From NCBI GenBank assembly GCA_025093555.1, contig JAIWNF010000003.1, positions 248,001 to 312,000 of the forward strand: a DNA stretch of 64,000 bases. Reading direction: 5' to 3'. Below, one piece after another: positions 10,731 to 27,424 of this stretch. The position numbers and the translations under genes were made by a program. The DNA is from Circinella umbellata. Its lineage: Eukaryota; Mucoromycota; Mucoromycetes; Mucorales; Lichtheimiaceae. Each line of letters starts with the position of its first letter. The first letter of the stretch is position 1. The notes under the pieces are model-generated. The model made no database searches and was not told the origin of the DNA. It saw nothing but the letters and a program-made list of their open reading frames with translations.

Positions 10731-12670
10731 GAAATAATAATGCTGAGGTACGTACGTCTAACCCGGATCACAAACCCATCAGCACAGTCGACATCAATCA
10801 TGCAAACTTTTTCACCTGTTGCGTATCATTTAATAGTAATAAATAATTTGAGATTAGCACCTTTTCAAATATTTGCACATCCACCACACACTATGTCTTA
10901 ATATCTTACCATTGATACAATAGCCCGTAACACCTACATAATGAATCAAGTGAGGGGTCTTGTTTACAATATCCATTAACATGTCTTTCATAATATGAGA
11001 CGTCTTGTGATAACTATCTTGTAATTCTTTTGTTTGATCCGGTGTCCTTCCACATATTTCCATACACCCCAATTCAATACTTCCACCAACAAACACCGTG
11101 TTCATTTTTCGACTCATAGCTTTGCGCGTAATATTATCAACACCAGAAAGTTTCTTTTTTGTTGTTGTTTGCTGTAGCACTTGCATTGGTGGATTTTTCT
11201 TTTCTATTCAAATACTTAGTAACTTTGCTATACCACGATCGTTTGTAAAGTATTATAGTTGTTACTTACCCAATGGCCCAATATCAGTTGTATTGTGGAT
11301 CTTTTCCATCAATCCCCAAAGAAGGTATTGCTGGTCACTTTCAAGATAGGTTGATATGGTCATATTATTACTATTTTCAAGAAAAGCAATGATGTTTCAA
11401 TAATAGATGTCAACGACCACACCATCTTCTGGGTCATAATTCAAAAGATCCATACCGTTTTTTACACACCTTTCGACCAAAACCCACTCTGATTTTATTA
11501 TGTTTTCAACCCTACTTTTTGCACACCCTCGGTTTTTGCACTACTTCCGAGCCAAATTCCCAGCTGGGCAAAAAATGGGGCCCAGCTGTACTGGCAAGAT
11601 CATAAGCTTGACGTGCGGTTTTCTGCAATTATAAAAACAATAGTATATATCAATACAGAGATCCAGTATAATGAAGTGATCATTTCGTCCTATTCTTCTT
11701 ACCAATTCGTCCAGCTCTTTATTCGTGAAAACATCCTGCTACTTTTCATCATCGCTTTCTAGAATATGCGTATGACAAGGACTACAGAAAATAATAGCGA
11801 GAAAATCCAGCCATTTTTGTCGTTGAACACAACCAACAAATTAACCAATTAGCTATACTTACTGCTTGAAAACACATCCTTTGCCAAACTTTTCCATCCT
11901 GGACTCTCTACAGCTTCAACCTGATATTCTTTTTCGCTTGCCCTTAAACGTCCAGAATTTGGCGTTATCCAAGCTGATACAAATACGCTCGAATTCCTTT
12001 TTTTATCAAGATCAGTTATTTCAAGTTTTAAACTTGAAAGTTGTCGACGTGTAGGACTGGTTTTTTCTTTCAACAACCTTCCGGAAGATGGATTATTTAT
12101 CTGCGTTTTTTTATCTTTTTTTTTTCGGCCCGGATAACACGTATCAGGCAGAGAATTAATTGTCCCCAATTAGGAAATGCCGCTAGTAGCGAAACGAAAG
12201 GAAGATTATACTATTGTAAAATAATAAATATATTTTATATATGGATTGAAACTTATAATATTTGAAAAAATAATAACTAGCTATTTGTCATATGTACTGG
12301 ATATGTAATATTTGAAGTAATTGAATATTCTTGTCCGAGGCGCATTTTGCTCTGTCATTTTTGTTTCTACAATCGATTTTGCCACAAACATTATTGCATT
12401 TTGCTTTCTTGTTGTTCCCTTTACACTCAATGGTGTCACAAGTGGTACATGTCTTTTTTTTTTACTGATGAACTTGAGGAGATTATTATTGCTGCTGCTG
12501 CTGCTATAATGATTCTTGGAATCACTAACATCAGTAGAATTTTCATCTCCACACGCAATCATGAACTCTCCATTAGATAATGCTTATAGTCCAATAGTTT
12601 TCTCCCGGCATTAAGATTTTTGGCTCTTGTTTTTCTTTCGCTTCTTTTATTATTAAGGTTATTTTCCATT
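10731..12670 (-). pseudogene. Decayed multi-exon gene, unknown family
   Basis: Several exon-like blocks still join in phase. The block at 11275-11370 (..NTTDIGPL) joins 10908-11205 (EKKNPPMQ..CMEI..TGYCING), which joins 10731-10833 (EKVCMIDVDC..GFVIRVRR). Upstream blocks are at 11540-11640 (KTARQAYDLASTAGPHFLPSW), 11700-11830 (WLDFLAIIFC, with one in-frame TAG), 11849-12169 (lysine-rich), and a Cys-rich block near 12325-12450 with CxxC and CxxxC spacing. The Cys-rich frame is out of register with the frame before it, across a ten-A run at about 12454-12463, and the acceptor before the 11.8-kb block is missing. I infer a once-intact, intron-rich gene, possibly from a repeated family. Confidence 0.5.
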
Positions 12671-13161
12671 GTGGCACTATTGGTGCAGTCCATGACAGTA
12701 ATATTTCAAACCACGTCATGTTGAGCTGTGCGAGAGAAGGGAGAGGTAACAACTATTTCTTCTCTCTTATGCTTATGCTACCTGTTTAAATCTCGGCAAC
12801 ATGTCATAGTCAAAATTGATTGGCTAAATCCAAACGGCATAGTCTATTAGTTTTCACTTTAGCAGTGCCCAGTTTAACTTCCAATGCTGTACTAGTTTTT
12901 ACTTTCTCTCCTTTCTCTCCTTTCCCTCCCTCTCCATATAACAATGATAATAATAATAGCCTTGAGCCCCCTCCCCCCTATTCCACAATAACTCTTTTTT
13001 TTTTTGCTGACCCCTTTTTTTCTTATTTCTTTCCCACTTTTATCTCCTTCATTCCCATTTATTCATTCATTCTACTCACAATTTATTTTTCTTTCTTTTT
13101 CTTTTTTTCCTCTTTTTTTGACGACGGCAAAACAATAAAATAAATCTTGTTTTTATAAATA
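12671..13161. promoter_or_regulatory. Promoter/5' region of the G-beta gene
   Basis: Pyrimidine-rich DNA with many CTCC and poly-T tracts from about 12900 to 13110, typical of promoters in this window, directly upstream of the ATG at 13162. The open frame at 12820-13143 is a translation of this low-complexity DNA and is not called. Confidence 0.4.
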
Positions 13162-14667
13162 ATGAATGGTGATAGTGAAATTGCAGGGAAAATAGCAGCG
13201 GCGAGAAGAGAAGCTGAAGCACTAAAAGAACGTATTAAACAAAGAAAAGATGCTCTAGGTGATAGTACACGTATGTAATACAGATTTTTTTGATATTACA
13301 GATATATTGAGAGAGAGAGAAAGAGAGAGAGAGACATGCGTACATATACATTTTTATTTATACACGGTAATCAAATTATTAATAACATAAAAATAATAAA
13401 TAGTACAAGAAATGGCTAAAGAAGTTGACACATTGCCTCGTATTGTTATGAAAGCACGTAGAACTTTAAAAGGTCATTTAGCCAAAATATATGCTATGCA
13501 TTGGGCAACTGATAAAAAGCATCTTGTATCTGCTTCACAAGATGGTAAATTAATTGTATGGGATGCTTATTCTACTAATAAAGTTCATGCTATCCCATTA
13601 CGTTCTTCTTGGGTCATGACATGTGCTTATTCACCTTCAGGTAACTTTGTTGCTTGTGGTGGTTTGGATAATATTTGTTCAATTTATAATTTACGAACAC
13701 GTGATGGTCCTGTTCGACCAGCTCGCGAACTATCGGCCCATACAGGTAAAATGTTTTTTTTTGTTACGGAAGAAGATGAATGGCTACTAGGGATAAAGAA
13801 AGAAAAAAATGAAAGAAAAGAGAGTTAGTTGCTAAGCAATAAAAATTACCTTTTTAGGCTATTTAAGTTGTTGTCGGTTTATAAATGATCGTCAGATTCT
13901 TACGGCATCAGGAGATTGTACAATTTGTCTGTGGGATATTGACGCAGGCGTCAAGGTTGAAGAATTTGCAGATCATGCTGGTGATGTAATGAGGTATATA
14001 TATACATACGTATATGCAGTTTTTGTTTCGTTTTACCTTAATTAATAAATAAATAATATATATAAAATATGGCATCATTAAACTTCCCTAATTCTTGGGA
14101 ATATATATTTATAGTTTATCCCTTGGACCTAATCCAAATGTTTTTATTACTGGGGCTTGTGATACTACAGCCAAAGTATGGGATATTCGAACTAAGCGTT
14201 GTGTACAAACATTTGTGGGTCATGAATCCGATGTAAATGCTGTTCAATTTTTCCCGAATGGAGATGCCTTTGTCAGTGGTTCAGATGATGCTAGTTGTCG
14301 ACTTTTTGATTTACGTGCTGATACAGAGCTTTGTACTTATTCACATGAATCTATTTTATGTGGTATTACGTCTGTTGGGTTTTCTGTCTCAGGCCGTCTT
14401 TTATTTGGTGGTTATGATGATTATAATTGTTATGTTTGGGATACATTGAAAGGTGAACGTGTAGGTGCTTTATCTGCTCATGAAAATCGTGTTTCTTGTT
14501 TGGGTGTGGCTACAGATGGTATGGCTCTTTGTACCGGAAGTTGGGATTCTACTTTAAAGGTAAACTTATTTACGTATATTTATAGCTTTATCTTTTTCTA
14601 TCTCTCTTTACGTTTATATAACAATATTTTTTTATTATTTTCTCAAAAAAAATAGGTTTGGGCGTAA
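13162..14667 (+). CDS. Heterotrimeric G protein beta subunit
   Basis: Five exons (13162-13270, 13410-13745, 13858-13993, 14115-14559, 14656-14667) join to 345 aa, the usual fungal G-beta length. The N-terminus (residues about 5-32) is a charged amphipathic helix expected to form the coiled coil with G-gamma. Seven WD repeats follow, starting at [13 protein letters not shown], with clear WD-type ends such as KLIVWD, CICLWD, KVWDIR, RLFDLR, CYVWD. The protein ends LKVWA, the canonical end of the family, with the last four codons on a 12-nt terminal exon. The family acts with G-alpha and G-gamma at the plasma membrane in pheromone/nutrient signalling. Orthologues are yeast Ste4, Aspergillus SfaD and Mucorales Gpb proteins; which Gpb paralogue this is cannot be told here. 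Confidence 0.95.
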
Positions 14668-15936
14668 TTTTTATATGATGTTCAATCAAGCAACAAGAAT
14701 CGTTTATTTATTATACACTTTACCGTTAGTTTTATTATTATATCTTGTTATCATTCTTCCTTCTTTCATCCTCTTCCCCACTCATACTCGGTCTATTACA
14801 TACATCGAGTATAAATGCAACTATCAGCAACAATAGCACGAGTAATTGTAATTTTTTATTCTTTTTATTTTTTATGTACAAGTATAACTTAACATTTTAG
14901 TATTTTCTTTTTTTCTAAAAAGAAACTTTGATAAGCTATTTTTCTTTTCTGTTCTACTTCTCCTTACTTTTTTTTTTCAATTCATTTTAGTTAGCTTTCT
15001 GACATATAACACACACACACACACACACACATATTTATGCACTCATTATCATTCATTTAATATAATACTTATATCCATTCCCAAGTCATAATCTATCAAA
15101 TGATTAGTATTGATTTTTTTTATTTATCATTAAAAGAAATTACTACATTATAGTATATTAAAAGAAAAGAGGGAGAATAAAAACCATCTCCAAGTAAGAT
15201 CAACATATAAATACAGATTGTGTGTATAATTTTACGCACGTTTATTCGTCCATATATAATAATTTATTTTATAATCATCCGCAACAAAAGCGTGCGAGAA
15301 AGAAAAAGGGACTTTTCTATATGTAATATTGTGTGGAGAATTATACAAAACATCTTGATAATAATAAAACACTTCACTACAATCTGTTTTATATGACTGT
15401 TGCTATTATAAAGTAACATCTAATGTATAAAAATCCTCTGTTTCAGGGGGAGGGTAACAAAATTGTTAGTAAAAGAAGGATAAGGTTTGAAATGTGTTTA
15501 AAAACAAAATACGTATAGAAAGTGAGTTCATGGCTTTTTTGAACATCAAAAAGAACGCTTTATGGGAGAAAAGAAAGGAGGTGTGGAGAAAAAAAAATAG
15601 GAATGAAGGGTAGAGAGGGGGTGGGAGGAGAAGAGGAGTTGAATTATTGAATACATATAATGTACGTGAGTAATGATCTGAACTACATCCAAATAAAAAA
15701 CAGCAGGCTCCGCGCATGAAATATATATAAAAAAAAAGGTTAGTTTTCAGGTTCTGGAACGTAAAATGTTATTTTGTTACATACATAACAGACACCTCGC
15801 ATAAAATAATATTAAAAAAAATTATATATAAAGGTCAACTGGATAATTTGACGATAACTTTTTCTCTTTTCTTTTTTATATATTTTTACTAAAAAAAGAA
15901 TAACCTTCTTGATCTCTTTTTGAAACGAAAAAAAAC
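14668..15936. other. Intergenic with microsatellite
   Basis: Long AT-rich interval downstream of the G-beta gene. It contains an (AC)n microsatellite at about 15009-15031, and poly-T and TA-rich tracts. The minus-strand frame at 15466-15717 is a low-complexity shadow. A TATA-like TATATATAAAGG at about 15823-15834 precedes the next gene. Confidence 0.5.
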
Positions 15937-16392
15937 ATGCTTGCTACCCACTCACCATTATTCGCCACTGAAATTTATCCTCATTCTTCACCAGTTACTA
16001 TGACATCGAAGAATGATTTTGTTATCGACGATTTTTATTATACTTTACAATCAATACTTGACGAAGACCATCATACTCATCACCAACAAAAGCAACAGCA
16101 ACAGCAACAAAATGATACTATTGCTTATTCAATTGATAAATCTCCGGTGTGGCACAATCAAGGGGTTAATTGTACCACATCCATCAACGACGAGACTTGT
16201 ATTAACTCCTGTAATGACGACAAAAATAAGCAACTCTCCTGGAATAAGGGATTTGCAAACAGTGGAACCAAAATGAATTTATGGTCAACATCTAGTAACA
16301 ATAATAATGACATTAATACTATGATAACTAATTATAATGGCCGAAGGAGATCCAGTATTCAGTCATTATCAACTATTGAAGAAGAAGAATAG
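15937..16392 (+). CDS. Low-complexity hypothetical protein with PKA-type site
   Basis: Single-exon frame of 151 aa starting at the first ATG after a TATA-like motif (about 15825) and a T/C-rich tract. The protein is mostly disordered-looking: a His/Gln run (residues about 47-60), Asn/Ser-rich stretches, three Cys in the middle, and a C-terminal basic patch GRRRSSIQSLS followed by an acidic tail. RRRSS fits the protein kinase A consensus (inference). No domain is recognised. The stop lies about 150 bp from the stop of the convergent Prp4 gene. It may be a lineage-specific gene. Confidence 0.5.
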   Translation: MLATHSPLFATEIYPHSSPVTMTSKNDFVIDDFYYTLQSILDEDHHTHHQQKQQQQQQNDTIAYSIDKSPVWHNQGVNCTTSINDETCINSCNDDKNKQLSWNKGFANSGTKMNLWSTSSNNNNDINTMITNYNGRRRSSIQSLSTIEEEE

Positions 16393-16539
16393 TTTTTTTC
16401 TCTCTTTGATATATATATGTTTTATTCTCATCCTTCCTCTTACCATTATACCTAACCCATCGATTCATTTCATATCTTTTCAAAAAATCAATAAAAATAA
16501 AAAAAAGAAGAAAAAATCATCAATTTATTTATTCAATTT

Positions 16540-20057
<3,518 letters not shown>

Positions 20058-20579
20058 TTTTATATATATATATAAAAAAAAAGATATTGTGTTTTTTTTG
20101 TTTTGTTTAAAAAAATAGATGAGAAAACAATTGAATATTATATTATGTGCTTTTTTTTAATCTTCTTTGGGTTGTTATTTAAAGAAAAAAAACCTCTTTT
20201 TTTTTTTGTGATTCGAAAGAGAAATTGGATTTAGGGAAGCTTTTTTCTTTCTTTTTATTTTTATTTTTTTGTTCTTAAAAAAAAAACAAAAAACAAAAAT
20301 AAAAGAGTTGTAAAGACAAAAAGAACACAATCGAAAACTGCGAAACTCTTTTACCACCTCCTCAAAAAGTACTATGGCGGACTTTTTTTTAATAAAAGAA
20401 AGGGTTAATCTAATAAATCCCCATTGCCTAGTATTAAAACAAACTAAACCAAGATGATTTAAATAAAACATACAGACCGGTTACATGTATGATTTTAAAG
20501 TAATAATAAGTGTATATAGCATAGCTTAACCATGAAATGTTTTTTAAGGACAGAAAAAGTAACAGTGTGCTTGGTAATT
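20058..20579. promoter_or_regulatory. Region between Prp4 start and thaumatin-like gene 1
   Basis: Serves as the upstream region of Prp4 (which reads left from 20057) and the downstream region of the thaumatin-like gene (which ends at 20580). It is rich in A and T homopolymers. The minus-strand frame at 20175-20471 is low-complexity and is not called. Confidence 0.4.
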
Positions 20580-21227
20580 TCACTGCATAATTTTACAACC
20601 ATAAGTACTTTTAGCATCATCATAAGCATAACTATAAGCATCAGAACAACCTTCTTTGAATTTCATAGCATATTGACTAGCCTTACACTTGTTGGGATCA
20701 TTAAAATCACCAGTACAACAGTATTCATCTGTTTTAAACGCAGCACAGGCACTCATACAATTCCCCTTTTCAGTTTGTAATTCCTTGGGACAAGATGGAA
20801 GAGTAGAACAAGTAGGAGCACCACAGTCATATCCAGAACCAGCTTTCCCATCAGCTTTAATGCTTATAGGCAAATTAAAACCATCCACAAACGAAACATC
20901 ATAGAAATCATGGCCTTCATATCCTTTGAATAAGAACTCAGCAAGAGAGATAGCAGAACCATACTGATCACAATTGGATTCATCATGACGACAACCCCAA
21001 AAACGACCTGCCCAATTTCCATTGACCTTACAATCATTAGATGCACCAGCCGAAAGTTCTTGAGATGATTTTTCACCACCTGGACCATTAGTAAGTTTGT
21101 ATATATGAAGATCACTACTACAACTGTTTTTAATAGTAATAGTAACATCGCTAGAAGAAGAAGCAGGAGCAGCCAAAATAACGCCAGCGAAAGTCAGGAT
21201 GGAAAGAGTTTTGATAATGCTCAACAT
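20580..21227 (-). CDS. Thaumatin-like (PR-5 type) secreted protein 1, truncated C-terminus
   Basis: Intronless, 215 aa. A signal peptide (about residues 1-20, ending LAAPA) precedes a thaumatin fold with the family landmarks NWAGRFWGCR, SLAEF, DFYDVSFVDGFNLPI, CMSACAAF, YCCTG, and CSDAYSYAYDD near the C-terminus. It differs from the copy at 24297 at only about three residues up to STYGCK, then ends IMQ and a stop. The partner continues ATKYTLTFCP. The lost FCP Cys normally pairs with the N-terminal Cys in this family, so a disulphide is probably missing. A TATA-like CATATAAAAAAGGGG lies at 21276-21290 on the minus strand. Thaumatin-like proteins are secreted, with glucan-binding or antifungal roles in other organisms; the role here is unknown. 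Confidence 0.9.
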   Translation of the reverse strand: MLSIIKTLSILTFAGVILAAPASSSSDVTITIKNSCSSDLHIYKLTNGPGGEKSSQELSAGASNDCKVNGNWAGRFWGCRHDESNCDQYGSAISLAEFLFKGYEGHDFYDVSFVDGFNLPISIKADGKAGSGYDCGAPTCSTLPSCPKELQTEKGNCMSACAAFKTDEYCCTGDFNDPNKCKASQYAMKFKEGCSDAYSYAYDDAKSTYGCKIMQ

Positions 21228-21697
21228 GATTATTATAATTCAAAGGACTGAGCTACTAGATATAATGATACGTAAACCCCTTTTTTATATGATGATTATA
21301 TTTCGATAGCAACGTACCTGAACAACGCAGTGTTGAACGAATCATAAAAACAAAGACAGGTAGAAACTTACATCTCTCTCTCTCTCTTTTGGTTTTCTAA
21401 AATTCCATAATACAAATTGAGCTGTTTTACCTAAAAAAAATGAAAGAATTGCCTATTATCGGGTTGGTCTGAAGATGTATAACGAAATATGCTTGTTAAA
21501 AATTGAAACTTTCCATATAACAAAGATACAAGATAGGTTCAATTTTTTTGTAAACTAGTTTAATAACCTTTTATTATTTCAATAATATACTCTTAATGGT
21601 TACGTAAATGCTAGTTCAAATTACAGAGTGGAAAAGAAAGTAAATTACTTTTCTATGTAATTATGTTAAAAATAGCTACCATTTTCTATTTTAATTA
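21228..21697. other. Intergenic, thaumatin-like 1 promoter / OYE1 3' end
   Basis: Upstream of the thaumatin-like gene 1 (TATA-like element at 21276-21290 on the minus strand, followed by an AGGGG stress-element-like core) and downstream of the oxidoreductase that stops at 21698. A (TC)n tract lies at about 21372-21388. Confidence 0.4.
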
Positions 21698-23204
21698 TTA
21701 AGGAATACTTTTTTCTTGATTATTTTTATATGAAGCTGCGGCATCATTAACACCACGTAATGTACGCTTTGAACGGCCATATTGATTTGGCCATTGAACA
21801 TTGACACCCAAAACTTGAGCAGCTAATAAAACCCATGCACTATCACGTAAAAATTCGCGTGCAATTAAAACCAAATCGGCTTGCTTGTTTTGTAATAATT
21901 TTTCTGCATCTTCAGGTTCCGTAATTATACCTAATATTATTATGTAATAATTAAGTATCTAATCTTTCTCTTTGCTTCCTGTGTAATACGTATTTATAAT
22001 AAAAACAATGATAATTAAAAATAAAAAGGTTACTTACCAACTGAAGCTGTATCGATCCTTGCCTCCTTTTTGATAGTTTCAGAAAATGGAACTTGATATA
22101 ACGGTTTGGGATGGTAATTTATATTGGGAAGGTTACCACCTGAACTACAATCAATTAAATCTACTCCAATTTCCTTCAACTTTTTGGAATATTCGACAGC
22201 TTGCCAAACATCCCATCCATTTTCGTCGTGACCCATTATATCAGGGTTGCCATAATCGGTAGCGGACAAACGAACAAACAAAGGCTTATGATCTGGCCAA
22301 ACAGCGCGTACTGCTTTAGCAACTTCTAATGGAAATCGTAAACGGTTTTCAAGAGATCCACCATATTCATCTGTTCGTTTATTTGAATGACCTGATAAGA
22401 AATTGTGTAACAAATATCTATGCAACAAAAAAAAATACGTAATACTTTTAAAATGACATGGTTTTTTCAAAACTTCAGGGGTGTGTGTGTATTAAATATG
22501 AACTTTACCCATGTGCACTATGAATTTCCAAAATCTCAATGCCTGCTTTATCAGCTCTAACAGCAGCTTTTGCAAACTTTTGAACAATTTCAGAAATTTC
22601 ATTAACGGTAAGACCATGTGGATAAGGGTGATTTTCATCAAATCTTATACCTTCAGAAGGCCCACGAACATCTTTTGGCCAACCATTTTCATTTTCTGGA
22701 ACAATACTATAACCACCTTTACTCCATCCTGATCCCATATCTGCCTTTCTTCCTGCATGAGCAATTTGCATTGCTGGACAACTCCCTTGTGATTTAATAA
22801 AGTCTGCAATACGTTTAATAGGAGGGATATGATCATCATCCCAAATACCAGAATCATCAGGTGAAATACGGCCCTGAGGTTCAACAGCTGTAGCTTCAAT
22901 AATGACAAGACCAGCACCTTTTAATGCAAATGCTCCTAAATGAACCAAATGAAAATCATTTAAATAGCCATTTTCACAACTATACATGCCTAAATATTGA
23001 TTTGTAAGTTACGTAAGATAAAAAGTTTTTGTTGTTGTCGTTGTTTTTATTCAAGTGATACTTACACATAGGAGATACACCAATACGATTATGTAATTTA
23101 ACGGATTTATAAGTCACTGGTTTAAATAATAATGAATTATGATTTTCATCCAAGGCAGAGCCAGGAGGAATTTTGTTATTTTGACCTTCTTTTGGAACCT
23201 CCAT
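21698..23204 (-). CDS. NADH:flavin oxidoreductase, Old Yellow Enzyme family (copy 1)
   Basis: Four exons (23066-23204, 22509-22989, 22038-22417, 21698-21930) join to 410 aa. It is an FMN-dependent TIM barrel of the YqjM/NamA class. SPMCMYS carries the class-specific Cys and Tyr and is split by intron 1 inside the Cys codon. [11 protein letters not shown] carries the FMN/substrate His. [16 protein letters not shown], then [16 protein letters not shown], and a C-terminal [15 protein letters not shown] follow. The family reduces activated C=C bonds of enones and similar electrophiles with NAD(P)H, probably in the cytosol. About 1.1 kb upstream is the divergent thaumatin-like gene 2. It is a diverged paralogue of the gene at 25424, with the same first two intron positions. 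Confidence 0.93.
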
Positions 23205-24296
23205 TGCTCAGAAAAAAAGATTATTTACGTGAAGAAGAAAGGAAAAAAAAAAAGAGTGGAAAAAAGAGTCTTCTGATAAAAAATCATGCATCTACGTTAC
23301 AAAAATTCTTCACAAATGTCAGCAGACCCTGTGTTCAACCAGTTATTTTTTTTTTCACCATGTAAATAAAGTTTACTAGTAGTAGGCTTCTAATTATTTC
23401 GAGAAAGTAGTTTATAACATACGGATGTACTGAAAAAGTAAACTGGTTATGTTATACAATTTTTTTTATGTACAACCTATAAAGAGTTATAGTCTTGTGA
23501 CGGATGTGCGGTAAAAAAAAAAGAAAAGAAAAGAACCTGAATGCATTCATATTTTTTTGACAACGTCTTGCATGATATTCATCAACAAAATCATCATGGG
23601 TTATATAATATGTATATAAATGCAAGTAAACCCTTCCGCCTTTGCCATCAGATAATTTCTAAATCGAAAAATTCCATAAAAAGAAAAAATTTCTCGGCTT
23701 TCCCTTCAAAAATGAATTTATGGATTACTAAAATAACTTGTTAATAAGAAATATGATTTATTTATTATTATATTAAAACCAAGTAATATATTAAATAATT
23801 TTATAATATAGGTCTTGTGTTTACTTCTTGATGAATAAAAAGGAAAAGCAAAAGTGTGGAAAAAATTAGTATAACTTTTTTTCATAAGAAAGAAATAGAA
23901 AAAGCCTATATAATAACTTTTAAATAATATTACATTAGAGAATAGTGTATAAAAAAGCTATTTTTTCTATTTTATTTCTATTCGTACTAAAACGTTTTGT
24001 AAACAAATGAATAAAAAGTATTAAAGAGTAATAAACTCACGTATTTATAAATTTCAGTCAGAGCTGCATCAAGCATTATTAGATTTTCAGGAACATGTCC
24101 GTGGGGAACGGATATACTTTATATTACGCATCCCAAAGAGTGAAAGGGGGTAATAAAACATATAAAAAGACCATTTGAAAAGAAGAAAGAGGGGGCGGGG
24201 AGACTACATTAATCACATCATCTTTGGTCATCAATTTTCATTTCATTTCTTTTTCATTTAGTTTTTACGTACTCCTATCTCTTTCATATAATAATA
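23205..24296. promoter_or_regulatory. Divergent promoter region, OYE1 / thaumatin-like 2
   Basis: Intergenic DNA between two divergent genes. On the plus strand a TATA-like ACATATAAAAAGA lies at about 24158-24170. AGGGGG cores occur at about 24145 and 24190, resembling fungal stress-response elements (AGGGG). The element assignments are inferences from sequence only. Confidence 0.45.
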
Positions 24297-24965
24297 ATGT
24301 TGAGCATTATCAAAACTCTTTCCTTCCTGACTTTCGCTGGCGTGATCTTGGCTGCTCCTGCTTCTTCTTCTAGCGATGTTACTATTACTATTAGAAACAG
24401 TTGTAGTAGTGATCTTCATATATACAAACTTACTAATGGTCCAGGTGGTGAAAAATCATCTCAAGAACTTTCAGCTGGTGCATCTAATGACTGTAAGGTC
24501 AATGGAAATTGGGCAGGTCGTTTTTGGGGTTGCCGTCATGATGAATCCAACTGTGATCAGTATGGTTCTGCTGTCTCTCTTGCCGAGTTCTTATTCAAAG
24601 GATATGAAGGCCATGATTTCTATGATGTTTCATTTGTGGATGGTTTTAATTTGCCTATAAGCATTAAAGCTGATGGGAAGGCTGGTTCTGGATATGATTG
24701 TGGTGCTCCTACTTGTTCTACTCTTCCATCTTGTCCCAAGGAATTACAAACTGAAAAGGGAAATTGTATGAGTGCCTGTGCTGCGTTTAAAACAGATGAA
24801 TACTGTTGTACTGGTGATTTTAATGATCCCAACAAGTGTAAGGCTAGTCAATATGCCATGAAATTCAAAGAAGGTTGTTCTGATGCTTATAGTTATGCTT
24901 ATGATGATGCTAAAAGTACTTATGGTTGTAAGGCTACCAAATATACTCTTACTTTCTGCCCATAG
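24297..24965 (+). CDS. Thaumatin-like (PR-5 type) secreted protein 2
   Basis: Intronless, 222 aa, with an intact family C-terminus KYTLTFCP. A predicted signal peptide (about 1-20) is followed by about 15 Cys in the mature part. The conserved core blocks match copy 1: NWAGRFWGCR, FYDVSFVDGFNLPI, a Cys-rich domain with CMSACAAF and EYCCTGDF, then SYAYDDAKSTYGC. At DNA level the two genes are near-identical over about 630 bp and lie in inverted orientation 3.07 kb apart, which implies recent duplication or gene conversion. It is preceded by a TATA-like motif and AGGGGG cores. Secreted; a cell-wall or stress role is only an inference from the family. Confidence 0.93.
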   Translation: MLSIIKTLSFLTFAGVILAAPASSSSDVTITIRNSCSSDLHIYKLTNGPGGEKSSQELSAGASNDCKVNGNWAGRFWGCRHDESNCDQYGSAVSLAEFLFKGYEGHDFYDVSFVDGFNLPISIKADGKAGSGYDCGAPTCSTLPSCPKELQTEKGNCMSACAAFKTDEYCCTGDFNDPNKCKASQYAMKFKEGCSDAYSYAYDDAKSTYGCKATKYTLTFCP

Positions 24966-25423
24966 GTCTATTTTAATATATTTTCACAGCAAAAAGATGT
25001 GATGACTTTATAATTTATTTATACCCAACCCAACCCAGCCCATCCCTTTCCTTTTTCTTCATATTATATTTTTACGTACGTTAAAAAAAATTCATCATTA
25101 GCAGCTGGCTTGCTCTTCATGTTCAACATCAATTAAATATAACAACTTATTTTATATTTGTATTTATTCTATGATATTCTATATTTTTATAACAAGAGAA
25201 TTGAAAGAGATATTTAAATGTAATAATAAGGTGTGTGTGTGTTTTTATTATTATTAGTTATTAACAATAATAAGAAAAGAATGGTATTATATGGTGTTAT
25301 TTGATATTTTGAGTGGGGGTTCAATTTAAACAAGAAAAAAGAAAAAAAAAAACTTTGATCTAATAATTGTTCTTTTATATTTACAAGAGAAGAAATTATA
25401 GTATTCTTCTCTAGATTGATAAT
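24966..25423. other. Convergent 3' region of thaumatin-like 2 and OYE2
   Basis: Shared downstream region of two convergent genes. AT-rich, with an ACGTACGT palindrome at about 25075. No gene was seen. Confidence 0.5.
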
Positions 25424-26981
<1,558 letters not shown>

Positions 26982-27424
26982 AATAATTAATTATCCCTTT
27001 TGGTAATGAAAAGAAGATGTACAGAATAGTCGTCGCTGGTCGTAGAACGGTATTTATACTATTTTTTGTTTAAAAGTTACTCCGGTCAAACAGCTTTGTA
27101 TTATTAATCAGGGATTTACCCAGTTGATTATAAATCAGATCAGACTTTAAGAAACGCTGTCATGAAAAAAAAACGCTGTCATGAACTTTAAAACTAAATC
27201 GTCATGAAGCTATTCCAAAAGAAAAAGGAAAATCAAACAATCAGTAGTCCTGTATTACTTAGAAATTATATATTATACACATATATTATATTTATTTGTA
27301 GTTATTATGCAATATACAGTTGATTTATGATTAATAAAAAGAAAGAGAAAAAAAAAAGCAATAGACTAGTAACATTATATTATTATAAGATAGAGAGCAA
27401 ATATTAATAAGATAAGAAATTGAA
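26982..27424. other. Intergenic, OYE2 promoter / HAM1-like 3' end
   Basis: Upstream region of OYE2 and downstream region of the next minus-strand gene. A short direct repeat GAAACGCTGTCATGAA occurs twice near 27150-27185. No coding frame is supported. Confidence 0.45.

Noticed and set aside
12820..13143. 107-aa plus-strand frame upstream of the G-beta gene
   Set aside because: Composed of Phe/Pro/Ser runs from a pyrimidine-rich promoter tract, and it ends just before the true start.
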